Origin: Lachnospiraceae bacterium KGMB03038
GTDB lineage: Bacteria; Bacillota; Clostridia; Lachnospirales; Lachnospiraceae
Length of the DNA stretch: 64,000 nucleotides
Direction: 5' to 3'
NCBI GenBank assembly: GCA_007361935.1
Contig: CP041667.1
Location: 970,001 to 1,034,000, forward strand
Positions 9,199 to 18,223 of the stretch are shown here, one piece after another. Numbering within the stretch: position 1 is the first letter of the stretch; each line of letters begins with the position of its first letter. Below the pieces are notes generated by a model. That model did no database searches, was not told the origin of the DNA, and saw only the letters and a list, made by a program, of their open reading frames with translations. Both the position numbers and the translations under genes were made by a program.

Positions 9199-10164
9199 GT
9201 GAAGAGAACCTGGAATGGAGGAAATGCTGTGAATGGAATTATGATCGTAAGTTTACTGGCTGGTGTCTTGTTTCTTTGTCTGGCGGCGCGGGGGCTTTGG
9301 AAAGCAAAAGCATGGTTTGGCGCGCGCAGGCTTACGGCGGAAATTGTAGGGATCGAACATCAGGAGGCATGGAAGGGAGAAGAAGTGATCGCCAATGAAG
9401 ATTCTTGTACAGAGGTGACGCTGCAGTTTTTCTGTGACGGCCGTATGGTCAGGAAGAAGAAGAAATATCAAGGTCTTCTGGAGACTCCGCAAAGCTGCGG
9501 GAAGCGGATGCCGGTTTTCTATGTCCCGGATACAGACCGGTGGATCCTGCGAAAAGACGTGCGGGCAAATTGGATTTGGCAGCTTTTAGCGGCTTTCTTT
9601 TTCTTATGTATGGCTTTTTGCTTTGTGGAGGCTGGAGGAGGGACTGCCGCTGAACTGACGGCGGATGGTGTGATCGGTCCATCTTACGCGGGAAGGGCTC
9701 TGCGCATATCCGCGGGGTGCCTGTCTCTTCTGGCGGGCTTCCAGTGCGGAAGGAAAATTGTTCCCGCATGCTTTTCCCCGATTTTTTTCCTGCTGTGGTG
9801 GAAGTTCCAGGAGTCCAGAGGCGCGCTGGAAGCGGTAGAGGCCAAGTTTGCGGGGATGGTCTGTCGGACAGAACCGGAACATGAAGAACATGATTATCCA
9901 GTATTCTTATACTGCAGCCAAGGAGAATGGAGGAAGTGGTATTCCAACAATATAATGATAAAAGGAGATTACCAGCTGGGAGAGTATGATACGATCTACC
10001 GTGAGAAAAGGACTGGAGATTTTTATCAAAGGCCAACTGGTCTGGATATTTTTACCGCCGCGATCTTTGGTTTTGTATTCCTGGTCTGTCTGGTCTTTGC
10101 GGTCTCTCTGCTGGGATTTGGGGGAAATCTGATCTATACTGGGATTACGGGCGTGTGGGAATGA
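9199..10164 (+). CDS. DUF3592-like membrane protein, function unknown
   Basis: The 321-residue protein alternates hydrophobic helices with soluble stretches. Helices lie near residues 13-35, 113-135 and 270-300, with a weaker pair around 165-205. Two soluble segments resemble each other (a beta-rich stretch about 40-110 with PVFYVPDTDRWILRKD, and another about 210-265 with YQLGEYDTIYREKRTGDFYQ). This is the pattern of DUF3592-type proteins, apparently duplicated. The start is a GTG behind AAGGGGG; an internal ATG at 9241 is possible. It stands between a terminator and the iorA promoter, alone. Confidence 0.6.
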   Translation: MKRTWNGGNAVNGIMIVSLLAGVLFLCLAARGLWKAKAWFGARRLTAEIVGIEHQEAWKGEEVIANEDSCTEVTLQFFCDGRMVRKKKKYQGLLETPQSCGKRMPVFYVPDTDRWILRKDVRANWIWQLLAAFFFLCMAFCFVEAGGGTAAELTADGVIGPSYAGRALRISAGCLSLLAGFQCGRKIVPACFSPIFFLLWWKFQESRGALEAVEAKFAGMVCRTEPEHEEHDYPVFLYCSQGEWRKWYSNNIMIKGDYQLGEYDTIYREKRTGDFYQRPTGLDIFTAAIFGFVFLVCLVFAVSLLGFGGNLIYTGITGVWE

Positions 10165-10190
10165 TTCGGCCCTTCGCTGGATTCCCGCTC

Positions 10191-10219
10191 TTCCCTTGCT
10201 TTGGGGATTGTGGTATACT
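10191..10219 (+). promoter_or_regulatory. Candidate iorA operon promoter
   Basis: TTCCCT, 17 bases, then TATACT with an extended -10 TGG directly upstream, about 75 bases before iorA. The leader then holds two small inverted repeats (GCCGGC copies near 10230-10255 and AGTTC/GAACT near 10260-10275). Confidence 0.5.
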
Positions 10220-10295
10220 GTACCAATAAGCGCCGGCTCAAAAAGGACGCGCCGGCAATAGTTCAAAGGAAAGAACTAAAAAGGAGATACATAAT

Positions 10296-12131
10296 ATGGC
10301 AAGAGAATTACTGATGGGAAATGAGGCCATCGGTCTGGGGGCTGTCCACGCGGGCATCAGCCTGGCGGCGGGGTATCCGGGGACGCCTTCCACAGAAATC
10401 CTGGAGACGGTGGCAAACTATAATAAGGAGAAGCGCATCCATGTAGAATGGTCTGTCAATGAGAAGGCGGCTCTTGAGGTGGCGGCGGGAGCATCCTATG
10501 CGGGAGCCAGAACACTTGTGACCATGAAGCAGGTGGGACTTAATGTGGCAAGCGATCCGGTGATGAGTCTGGCTTATATTGGAGTGGAAGGCGGAATGGT
10601 GATCGTCGCGGCGGATGATCCGGGACCGATTTCTTCCCAGACAGAGCAGGATACAAGAAGGTTTGGGGCGTTTTCTAAGCTTCCGGTCTTTGACCCCGTT
10701 TCTCCAGAGGAAGCGTATGAAATGGTAGAAGAAGCGTTCCGGTATTCAGAAGCATACCATACACCGGTAATCCTGCGTCCTACCACGCGAGTCTGTCATG
10801 GCTGCGCTTCTATTGAAGTAAAAGAAGAATCTTGGAAGTCCGCGCCAAGAGGATTTGTCAAAGACGCCGGGCGTTGGGTGATCTTTCCCAGACTTTCTTA
10901 TCAAAACCATAAGAAGATAGAGGCAAGAAATGAAGAGCTTTCCCGCCAGTTTTCTAAATGTCGTTTCAATCATATAGAAGGCGGCATAAAAGGCGCAGAC
11001 GGTGTGCCGCGAAAGGGCATCGCCGCGGGAGGCGTTTCCTATGCCTATGTGAAAGAGTCTCTGCCGGAAGAGGTGCCTCTTCTGAAGATTGGCACGCCCC
11101 ATCCATTTCCGGAAGAGCTGGTGGTTGAATTCCTAAAAGGGCTGTCGGAAGTGTTGGTCCTGGAAGAATTAGATCCTATAATTGAAAAAGAATTGCTTTG
11201 TATCGCCGGAAAGTATCATCTTCCGGTTACGATCAAAGGGAAGCTGACCCATGATACCCAGAATGCGGGCGGGAACAGTGTGGAGAGCGTGAAAGCGGAT
11301 TTGGCTGCTTTTCTGCCGGAATATCCGGAACTTGCGGAAACTGAAGAAAGTGCCGGAAAGGAGACGGAACAGCCCGCGCTTCCGATCCGTCCTCCGGTAT
11401 TGTGCGCGGGCTGTCCCCACAGGGCGTCCTTCTATGCGGTAAAACGGGCGGTAAAAGGGAGAAAAGCGGTTTACAGCGGGGATATCGGATGTTATACGCT
11501 GGGGAACGCTAAACCTTTGGATATGGTAGATACCTGTCTTTGTATGGGAGCGGACGTTACCATTGCCCAGGGCCTGCATATCATAGAACCAGATGCGGTA
11601 AACTTTGCATTCATTGGAGATTCTACGTTTTTCGCGTCTGGAATTACGGGAGTGGTAAACGCGGTTTATAATCAGACGGATATTGTACTGATCATTCTGG
11701 ACAATTCCACGACGGCTATGACCGGCCACCAGCCCCATCCGGGAACGGGCAGGACTATGATGGGAGAGATCGTGGAGAAGATCAGTATCCGGAAGATTCT
11801 GGAAGGCATTGGCGCGGCCAAGATCGTGGAGGCGGATCCGCTGGATCTGGAAGCGGCGGAGAACGCGGTCAAGCAGGTGCTGGATGTGCGGGGAGTCCGT
11901 GCGGTGATCTTTCGGTCTCCCTGCATCGCGGTAACAAAACCCAAGAAGCAGTATCAGGTGGAGGAAGAGACATGTACCTTCTGCCGTCAATGCATTCGGG
12001 AGATCGGGTGCCCGGCGATCTCAGCAGAAGACGGGAAAGCCCATATCGAGCCGTCCCTGTGCTTTGGCTGCGGGCTGTGTACTCAGATCTGCCATTTTAA
12101 CGCCATAAAGGAGGTGGGGGCACATGAATAA
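10296..12131 (+). CDS. iorA: Indolepyruvate:ferredoxin oxidoreductase, alpha subunit
   Basis: IorA is the TPP- and Fe-S-containing subunit of the enzyme that oxidatively decarboxylates aryl pyruvates (from Trp, Phe, Tyr) to aryl-acetyl-CoA with reduction of ferredoxin. The 611-residue product has the pyrimidine-binding half first (GNEAIGLGAVHAGISLAAGYPGTPSTE). The TPP-binding half follows around residues 390-510 (CAGCPHRASFYA, GDIGCYTLG, DNSTTAMTGHQPHPG). Two ferredoxin-type cluster motifs close the chain, starting at Cys560 (CTFCRQC) and Cys589 (CFGCGLCTQIC). It overlaps iorB by 8 bases. Length and domain order match the family. Confidence 0.96.
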   Translation: MARELLMGNEAIGLGAVHAGISLAAGYPGTPSTEILETVANYNKEKRIHVEWSVNEKAALEVAAGASYAGARTLVTMKQVGLNVASDPVMSLAYIGVEGGMVIVAADDPGPISSQTEQDTRRFGAFSKLPVFDPVSPEEAYEMVEEAFRYSEAYHTPVILRPTTRVCHGCASIEVKEESWKSAPRGFVKDAGRWVIFPRLSYQNHKKIEARNEELSRQFSKCRFNHIEGGIKGADGVPRKGIAAGGVSYAYVKESLPEEVPLLKIGTPHPFPEELVVEFLKGLSEVLVLEELDPIIEKELLCIAGKYHLPVTIKGKLTHDTQNAGGNSVESVKADLAAFLPEYPELAETEESAGKETEQPALPIRPPVLCAGCPHRASFYAVKRAVKGRKAVYSGDIGCYTLGNAKPLDMVDTCLCMGADVTIAQGLHIIEPDAVNFAFIGDSTFFASGITGVVNAVYNQTDIVLIILDNSTTAMTGHQPHPGTGRTMMGEIVEKISIRKILEGIGAAKIVEADPLDLEAAENAVKQVLDVRGVRAVIFRSPCIAVTKPKKQYQVEEETCTFCRQCIREIGCPAISAEDGKAHIEPSLCFGCGLCTQICHFNAIKEVGAHE

Positions 12132-12726
12132 GAATTGTCTGCTGTGCGGCGTGGGGGGGCAGGGAGTGATCCTGGCCTCAAAGCTGATCGCCTATGCGGC
12201 TATGGAGAAAGGACTTCAGGTGCGGACCACGGAGACCATCGGAATGTCTCAGAGAGGAGGAAGCGTGGTCAGCCACGTGCGTATGGGCGAGGCGGTCCAC
12301 TCACCTATGATCCCCAAAGGAAAAGCAGATATACTTCTGGCTTTTGAGCCTGCGGAAGCAGTGCGGAACCTGGTTTATCTGAGGGAAGGCGGCGTAGTGG
12401 TCGTGAACCGGAAGGCTGTGAAATCAGCGGCTTCCACTCTGAGCCAGGACGGATATCAGGGACCGGAGATGCTGGAATTCTTAAGCAGACAGAATCTCCG
12501 CCTATATGTGGCAGACGGAGAAGCGCTGTGCGCTCAGGCAGGATCTCCGAAGGTGCTCAACGTCGCTCTTCTTGGGGCGGCCGCGGCCAGCAAAGCTTTG
12601 GATCTGACGCCGGGGGATCTTGAGACGCAGATCCGGAGAAAAGTAAAACCGTCTTATGTGGATATGAACTTGAAGGCCCTGGCCCTTGGCGCCAAGGTGG
12701 AAAAGGAAGGGAGGCCCAGCCGATGA
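12124..12726 (+). CDS. iorB: Indolepyruvate:ferredoxin oxidoreductase, beta subunit
   Basis: The 200-residue partner of IorA forms the gamma-type domain of 2-oxoacid:ferredoxin oxidoreductases. It starts with the typical GVGGQGVILASKLIA loop (about 8-22) and TETIGMSQRGGSVVSHVR (about 38-55), both conserved in the family. It overlaps iorA at its start and paaK by the ATGA quartet at its end, so the three are translationally coupled. Confidence 0.95.
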   Translation: MNKNCLLCGVGGQGVILASKLIAYAAMEKGLQVRTTETIGMSQRGGSVVSHVRMGEAVHSPMIPKGKADILLAFEPAEAVRNLVYLREGGVVVVNRKAVKSAASTLSQDGYQGPEMLEFLSRQNLRLYVADGEALCAQAGSPKVLNVALLGAAAASKALDLTPGDLETQIRRKVKPSYVDMNLKALALGAKVEKEGRPSR

Positions 12727-13955
12727 AAATGACAGAATTACAGTTTCGACTGATCAAAGCAAATTTGAAGGTACTGACATCGAAGCCTTGCTTTTATAAA
12801 GAAAAATTCAAAGACATTGATATGGATTCTATCCAGAGTCAGGAAGATTTTGAGAAACTGCCGTTTACCTGGAAAGGAGATCTCAGAGAAGCGTACCCGC
12901 TGGGGCTCCAGGCAGAGCCGGACGAAGAGATCGTGCGGATCCATTCGTCTTCCGGGACTACGGGAACTCCGGTGATCATCCCTTATACGCAGAAAGATGT
13001 GGACGACTGGGCGAAAATGTTTGCCCGCTGTTATGAGATGGCCGGGATCACGGCTCTGGACCGGATCCAGATCACGCCGGGGTATGGACTGTGGACTGCC
13101 GGGATCGGATTCCAGCTTGGCGCGGAACATCTGGGGGCGATGACAATCCCAATGGGGCCGGGGAATACGGATAAACAGCTTCGGATGATGCAGGACCTGA
13201 AGGCGACAGTGCTTTGCGCTACTTCTTCTTACGCCCTTCTTCTTGCGGAAGAGATCGCAAAGCGGAACCTGACGGATAAAATCTATCTGAAAAAAGGCGT
13301 GATCGGTTCGGAACGCTGGGGCGAGAAGATGAGAAAAAGAATCGCCGCGGAGCTTGGCGTCCAGCTTTATGATATTTATGGACTGACGGAAGTGTACGGC
13401 CCAGGCATCGCCATGAGCTGCGATTATGAATGCGGCATGCATTACTGGGACGACTATGTATACTTTGAGATCGTAGATCCTAAGACCGGGGAAAATGTGC
13501 CGGATGGAGAGATCGGAGAATTGGTGATCACTACGCTGCGCAAGCAGGGAGCGCCGCTGATCCGTTACCGTACCCATGACCTGACCAGATTTATTCCGGG
13601 AGACTGTCCATGCGGGTCCAGATTCCCCAGGATCGATACGCTGATCGGACGGACCGACGACATGGTGAAAGTCAAAGGCGTGAATATCTTCCCAAGCCAG
13701 ATCGAAGAGATGTTAAAAGGAGTGGAAGAGGCGTCCAGTGAGTATCAGTTCATGCTGGATCATATGAACGGCAAGGATGTGTGCACACTGTTTGTAGAGA
13801 TCAACAAAGGAGCAGACCCAAAGGCGGCCGCCAGAGTGATCCAGCAGGAATTTAAGAGCAAGATCGGGATCATGACCAACGTAAAACCAGTGGCCATCGG
13901 GGATCTGCCCCGCAGCGAGAAGAAATCCACACGCATCTTTGATAACCGGTACTAG
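12723..13955 (+). CDS. paaK: Phenylacetate-CoA ligase family protein
   Basis: This 410-residue adenylate-forming enzyme belongs to the PaaK family, which links aryl acetates to CoA. It shows the nucleotide loop SSSGTTGTPVIIPYT (about 77-91), GSERWGEKM, YGLTEVYGPG (about 219-228) and the C-terminal lid with RTDDMVKVKGVNIFPSQIE. Coupled to iorAB, its likely substrates are phenylacetate or indole-3-acetate. In fermentation it could run toward the free acid, conserving ATP, or toward the CoA ester for reductive aryl-pyruvate synthesis; the sequence cannot say which. hisA begins 15 bases downstream. Confidence 0.9.
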   Translation: MKMTELQFRLIKANLKVLTSKPCFYKEKFKDIDMDSIQSQEDFEKLPFTWKGDLREAYPLGLQAEPDEEIVRIHSSSGTTGTPVIIPYTQKDVDDWAKMFARCYEMAGITALDRIQITPGYGLWTAGIGFQLGAEHLGAMTIPMGPGNTDKQLRMMQDLKATVLCATSSYALLLAEEIAKRNLTDKIYLKKGVIGSERWGEKMRKRIAAELGVQLYDIYGLTEVYGPGIAMSCDYECGMHYWDDYVYFEIVDPKTGENVPDGEIGELVITTLRKQGAPLIRYRTHDLTRFIPGDCPCGSRFPRIDTLIGRTDDMVKVKGVNIFPSQIEEMLKGVEEASSEYQFMLDHMNGKDVCTLFVEINKGADPKAAARVIQQEFKSKIGIMTNVKPVAIGDLPRSEKKSTRIFDNRY

Positions 13956-13970
13956 GAAAGGAACACAGAC

Positions 13971-14759
13971 ATGAGATTTCGCCCGTGTATTGATATCCAC
14001 AATGGAAAAGTAAAGCAGATCGTAGGCGGCAGCCTTACGGACGAAGGGAACCAGGCCCAGGAGAATTTTGCCACAGAGCAGGGAGCGGAGTATTACGCAA
14101 AGCTTTATCAGAAAGACGGTCTCTTAGGCGGCCACGTGATCCTTTTAAATCCGGCGTCTTCTGAGTATTATCCAGAAACAAAGCGCCAGGCCCTGAATGC
14201 CCTCAAGGCTTATCCCGGAGGTCTGCAGATCGGCGGAGGGATCACCGCGGAAAACGCCGGGGAATACCTAAGCGCCGGGGCCAGCCATGTGATCGTGACT
14301 TCGTATATTTTCCAGAATGGTCAGATCTATTGGGAGAATTTGGAAAAGCTAAAACAGTCTGTTGGAAAAAAACATATTGTGGTGGACGTAAGCTGCCGGA
14401 AAAAGGACGGAGCTTACTATATCGTAACGGACCGCTGGCAGAAATTTACAGAAGTAAAATTGGAAGAAAGCATTTTGGATAAGATCAGCCAATGTTGTGA
14501 TGAGTTCCTGGTCCATGGAGTAGACGTGGAGGGGAAGGCGGCTGGCGTGGATGAAGAACTGGCCGCTCTCCTTGGAAACTGGTCCGCGGTTCCGGTGACC
14601 TATGCCGGAGGTATCGGCAGTATGGAGGACTTGGAACGTTTCTTTCAGATCACGGGAGGAAGACTGGACTTTACCGTGGGAAGCGCCCTGGATCTCTTTG
14701 GAGGGAACCTGCCTTATGATCGGGTGAAAGGATATCGGGGAAGTTCTGGAGAGTGTTAG
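13971..14759 (+). CDS. hisA: ProFAR isomerase, eukaryotic-type HisA
   Basis: The 262-residue protein is a phosphoribosylformimino-AICAR-phosphate isomerase of histidine biosynthesis. It is the divergent type known from fungal and plant HIS6 rather than the usual bacterial HisA. The N-terminal FRPCIDIHNGKVKQIVGGS, the insertion after GGHVILLNP, and VVDVSCRKKDGAYYIVTDRWQK are hallmarks of that branch. A TIM barrel with phosphate loops GGGI (about residue 83) and AGGIGSMEDLE (about 208) is retained. It follows paaK by 15 bases with an AGGAAAGGA ribosome-binding site. No other his gene is in the window. Confidence 0.88.
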   Translation: MRFRPCIDIHNGKVKQIVGGSLTDEGNQAQENFATEQGAEYYAKLYQKDGLLGGHVILLNPASSEYYPETKRQALNALKAYPGGLQIGGGITAENAGEYLSAGASHVIVTSYIFQNGQIYWENLEKLKQSVGKKHIVVDVSCRKKDGAYYIVTDRWQKFTEVKLEESILDKISQCCDEFLVHGVDVEGKAAGVDEELAALLGNWSAVPVTYAGGIGSMEDLERFFQITGGRLDFTVGSALDLFGGNLPYDRVKGYRGSSGEC

Positions 14760-14783
14760 CGGATAGGAGAAAGGAGGCGTCTT

Positions 14784-16154
14784 ATGAAAAACCAGTTTGG
14801 GACAGCGCTTCGGGCACAGATGGAAAAACTGGGGTTAAAAGAAAGCCAACTGGCGGAGGCTCTTGGGTATGATGCCACATATATTAGTAAATGGGTCAGT
14901 GGGAGCAAGCTGCCTTCTTCCCGCAATGCACAACAGATCATACAAAAGGTTTCTGATTTTTTTACAGAACAGTCGGAAAAGCAAGAGGATTCCTTTTTTG
15001 ATGAGTTGAAAAGGGCCTATGACAAGGATAGCAGCTATCTGAATTTTCAGGCGTACAGCAGCGGCCAATTGGCAATGATCAATGACTCCAAGCAATTGTG
15101 CCAAATGGTGAAAGATGTGCTGCTGCGGACAGGAGGCAGTGACAGGCGGGAGATTTCTATTATGGCAGCCTTTGATCTCTTTGGGTTGTTTGGCAGTGAA
15201 TTCAGGTATCTGATCCGGGAACTTCATGATACGGGTGTGAGAAAAGTGGAGTTAAGACTGGCGCTGGATCCAGAATTATTAAGCCAGGAGGAATGGGGCC
15301 GTTTTTATACGGGGAATATCCTGCATACGATTGATTCACTAGAATATGTAGAAATGTCGGTTGTGGCTTTGGAACCGGGCGCGCCTCAGATCTTGGTCAT
15401 TGACGGTCTGTTCTGCGCGCAGATATTATGGAAAAAAGACAGTCATTTTATGGCGGTTTATTCATTGGAAACCGATATGACAGAACGGTTTGCGCAGATT
15501 GTCACACAGGTTTTAGAAAATGGGGAGAAGCTGCTGGATCCGGCGAAGCCGGAGAGTTTAAAGCGGACGAATGCGCAGATAGAGACATATTCGGATCAAA
15601 GGCAGTGGCTGTTTTTCAATGAACCGCCGTCTATACTTTTCCCGGATGAGATCATGGATTCTTTGATCAAACGCGCAGAGTCAAAAGATTATATGGATCA
15701 CTTGATAAAAATGAAGAACATTTTTTCTAAATGGACTTGCAGATCTCAGATTGACCTGGTGCTGTATGCTTCAAGACTTGGCCAGTATCTGTCTGATGGA
15801 CGTATCAGCGTGGGGAATGTAGAACAGAAGCTGACAAAAGACCAGGTGGACAGTCATTTGCGGCATTTGGCTAAGATTATGGAAGCAAATCCGCAATTGC
15901 GTGTCTGGCTGATTCGGGATACGGTGCAATTAGGAGAAGAATTCCGATGGTGTCCCTCAATTTTTATCGATACACATTTGCTGTATCTTGAGACTGCCAA
16001 AAATGCATCCATTGATAATTTTCACATTTCTATGGACCCCAGAATGAGGGAGGCTTTTAAGCGGTTTTTTGAGAATATGCTGAAACAGTCTTTTTGCAGC
16101 AGAATAACTGGGGAAGAACTTTTTGCGGTATCTATAGAAAGGAAAATAGAATAA
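14784..16154 (+). CDS. XRE-family regulator with a long C-terminal domain
   Basis: The 456-residue protein starts with a Cro/C1-type helix-turn-helix (about 6-60: ALRAQMEKLGLKESQLAEALGYDATYISKWVSGSKLPSS). About 390 residues follow that I do not recognise. They contain no clear membrane segment, and stretches such as ILVIDGLFCAQILWKKD around 205-220 suggest a ligand-sensing or effector fold. AAAGGAGG precedes the ATG. It begins 24 bases after hisA on the same strand. A hairpin-type terminator follows, then a PLP aminotransferase gene. Regulation of that neighbour is possible but unproven. Confidence 0.75.
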   Translation: MKNQFGTALRAQMEKLGLKESQLAEALGYDATYISKWVSGSKLPSSRNAQQIIQKVSDFFTEQSEKQEDSFFDELKRAYDKDSSYLNFQAYSSGQLAMINDSKQLCQMVKDVLLRTGGSDRREISIMAAFDLFGLFGSEFRYLIRELHDTGVRKVELRLALDPELLSQEEWGRFYTGNILHTIDSLEYVEMSVVALEPGAPQILVIDGLFCAQILWKKDSHFMAVYSLETDMTERFAQIVTQVLENGEKLLDPAKPESLKRTNAQIETYSDQRQWLFFNEPPSILFPDEIMDSLIKRAESKDYMDHLIKMKNIFSKWTCRSQIDLVLYASRLGQYLSDGRISVGNVEQKLTKDQVDSHLRHLAKIMEANPQLRVWLIRDTVQLGEEFRWCPSIFIDTHLLYLETAKNASIDNFHISMDPRMREAFKRFFENMLKQSFCSRITGEELFAVSIERKIE

Positions 16155-16169
16155 TCAAGAATCTTAGAT

Positions 16170-16217
16170 ATGGACTTGGATACATGAATTTCATGAATTC
16201 AGGTCCATTTGTTTTTC
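16170..16217 (+). terminator. Terminator after the XRE regulator gene
   Basis: A 19-base arm (16170-16188) is the reverse complement of 16190-16208 at 16 of 19 positions, and is followed by TTGTTTTT. The innermost bases must form the loop. Confidence 0.65.
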
Positions 16218-16317
16218 CTGTGACAGAATTCAGACAGGTTCAGTTGCCGGGAACAGGCGCTCCATGTATGCTTTAATTAGGAACTGGTGGTGGAGGTTGA
16301 GAAGGGAGAAATGCGGA

Positions 16318-17424
16318 ATGGATATAAAGATAAATGATTTTATTAAATCTCAGGATAAGACAATGTATATTGATGATGACCCTTCACAAGCATCATCTCT
16401 GTCGATTGACTGCGGCGAAGGGATTAATATTATGCAGATTCCCCCTTGCTGGATGTCAGCGATTGAAAATCTGGACCTGGAATACATCCGGACCTATCCT
16501 CATACGCCGGGATTAAAAGAAGAAATCGTCCATTATTGGAAGGAGTGCGCAGCGATAGATGAGGAGAATATCTTTTTCATAGAAGGTTCTATGGATGGAA
16601 TCCGTATCGCGTGTCGCGTGTTCCTGGAAAGAGGAGATCTGGTACTTGGAAATATTCCCACTTTTAACGCGGCGGAAGGCGAGATTAAGCTAAGCGGCGC
16701 AAAATACGATGGGATACTGCTGGAAGAGAAACAGAATTATGCGTTTGACTGCGGCAGATTTTTGGAGAAACTAAATGGTGGATATAAGATGGTATTTCTT
16801 GATAATCCCAACAATCCTACGGGACAGGTCATTCCATTGGAACAAATCCGGAAGATTGTAGATAAGGCGGCGGAATATGGGATAGGTGTCATTGTCGATG
16901 AAGCATATGGAGATTATATGTCTAAGGAGAATTCTGCGGCCAACCTGCTGGATCGATTTGAGAATGTGGCTGTCCTGCGCACCTTTTCTAAAGGATTTGG
17001 ACTGGCAGGAATGAGAATCGGCTATATGATCACAAGCGGCGGACAGTTGAGCCGGGCAGTTTCAAAAGTGACGGATGGATATAAAGTGGGAATATTGTCC
17101 CGCCTGTTGGCAGTCAAAGCGCTGAGAGACACAGACTTTCTGAAGAGGGTAAATGAAGAGGCTGGAAAATTGAAAAAGGTTTTCCTTGAGGAAACCTGGG
17201 AGAATCTGAGTATTTCTGCAACAGGGAAAAACGTGCCGATCATGTTGTTGAGTCACAAAGAAACGAATGTGGATCTGGCCGGCTGTCTTGCGGAATATGG
17301 GATCAAAGCGATCTCTGGGATGGAATTTGACGGAATAGGGAAGAATAGTGTTAGATTCCGGGTGCCGCCGCAAAAAGATTTAGAAGAAGTGCTGAGGGCA
17401 TTGAAAGAGATAGACAAACGCTAG
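16318..17424 (+). CDS. PLP-dependent class I/II aminotransferase (HisC/CobD-like)
   Basis: The 368-residue protein is a fold-type I PLP enzyme close to histidinol-phosphate aminotransferases and threonine-phosphate decarboxylases. Visible features are DNPNNPTGQVIPLEQI, VDEAYGDY with the PLP-binding Asp and Tyr, and the Schiff-base lysine Lys225 in TFSKGFGLAGMRIGY. The C-terminal SVRFRVPPQ holds the substrate-carboxylate Arg. The start at 16318 follows GAAGGGAG; the frame opening at 16264 adds an unlikely Trp/Arg-rich leader. No cobalamin genes adjoin. A histidine role is only hinted at by hisA upstream, so the substrate is unknown. Confidence 0.8.
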   Translation: MDIKINDFIKSQDKTMYIDDDPSQASSLSIDCGEGINIMQIPPCWMSAIENLDLEYIRTYPHTPGLKEEIVHYWKECAAIDEENIFFIEGSMDGIRIACRVFLERGDLVLGNIPTFNAAEGEIKLSGAKYDGILLEEKQNYAFDCGRFLEKLNGGYKMVFLDNPNNPTGQVIPLEQIRKIVDKAAEYGIGVIVDEAYGDYMSKENSAANLLDRFENVAVLRTFSKGFGLAGMRIGYMITSGGQLSRAVSKVTDGYKVGILSRLLAVKALRDTDFLKRVNEEAGKLKKVFLEETWENLSISATGKNVPIMLLSHKETNVDLAGCLAEYGIKAISGMEFDGIGKNSVRFRVPPQKDLEEVLRALKEIDKR

Positions 17425-17439
17425 ACAGGATTATAGAAG

Positions 17440-17502
17440 GAAACGGAGTTGGGAACGCAGGGCATTGCGCCTTGGCGGTCTGCTCCGTTTCTTTTTTATT
17501 TT
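17440..17502 (+). terminator. Rho-independent terminator after the aminotransferase gene
   Basis: GAAACGGAG (17440-17448) pairs with CTCCGTTTC (17483-17491) and is followed at once by TTTTTTATTTTT. Confidence 0.85.
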
Positions 17503-17504
17503 TG

Positions 17505-17533
17505 CTTCTCCATAAGATAAAAAGTGCTATAAT
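17505..17533 (+). promoter_or_regulatory. Candidate promoter for the membrane protein at 17612
   Basis: A consensus TATAAT at 17528-17533 with an extended -10 TGC upstream; the -35 region is poor. Confidence 0.5.
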
Positions 17534-17611
17534 CTAAGCAAAAATAACAACGTTAAAAGATATCTGCCAGTTAAGAAAAGAGAACGTGTATGTAAGAAGG
17601 GAGCAAATTTA

Positions 17612-18142
17612 ATGAAAAAGTTTGTGCCAACGTTAAGTATAGTACTGTTTCCGTATGCCGTTGCGTTTGTACTGTACTGTATTTTCAGCGGTTTTCTAAT
17701 GGAAAATATTTTTCAAAACAATGCTTATCTCTGTCTGATCCTATTAGTTATCATTTGGGCAGTGGCTTTCGTTTGCGCGGTTTCGACTTGCGCGGCCAGT
17801 TTGATAAGAAAATGGGATTTCGTTGAATTGTGCCGAGTAAATTTGTTGATTAAAACAATTTCAATTCCAGCATACCTTTTTATTTTTATATTTGGAATTG
17901 TATGTATGCTTACAATTTTTACATTTGCGATTTCCGTTATTCTGATGGTTTTAGATGTGATGTCTATTATATTAAGCGGTTTAATTGGTATATCTGCTGT
18001 TAAACGCAGTTACGATAATGAGGCTATATCAGCAGGTGAAATGGTTCTTTACAGTATTCTTCAATTTGTTTTTTGCGCGGATGTGATCATTTCTATTATT
18101 GTATTTCACAAATCAAAGAAAAAATCGAAAGCCGGTGTTTGA
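17612..18142 (+). CDS. Hypothetical membrane protein
   Basis: The 176-residue protein is almost entirely hydrophobic, with about five membrane segments (starting FVPTLSIVLFPYAVAFVLY, then LCLILLVIIWAVAFVCAVS, FIFIFGIVCMLTIFTFAI, and a C-terminal VLYSILQFVFCADVIISIIVF). It ends in a basic tail HKSKKKSKAGV. I recognise no family. AGAAGGGAG lies before the ATG. Base composition is visibly more AT-rich than the neighbouring genes, which may reflect its hydrophobicity or recent acquisition. The DUF3784-like gene follows 81 bases later. Confidence 0.65.
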   Translation: MKKFVPTLSIVLFPYAVAFVLYCIFSGFLMENIFQNNAYLCLILLVIIWAVAFVCAVSTCAASLIRKWDFVELCRVNLLIKTISIPAYLFIFIFGIVCMLTIFTFAISVILMVLDVMSIILSGLIGISAVKRSYDNEAISAGEMVLYSILQFVFCADVIISIIVFHKSKKKSKAGV

Positions 18143-18223
18143 ATCATTTCCTGTAAAATATATTGTGTATCAAGGATAAACGAGATAATAAATCCTAGTT
18201 GAATAAAGGGGAAGGAAACGCTT

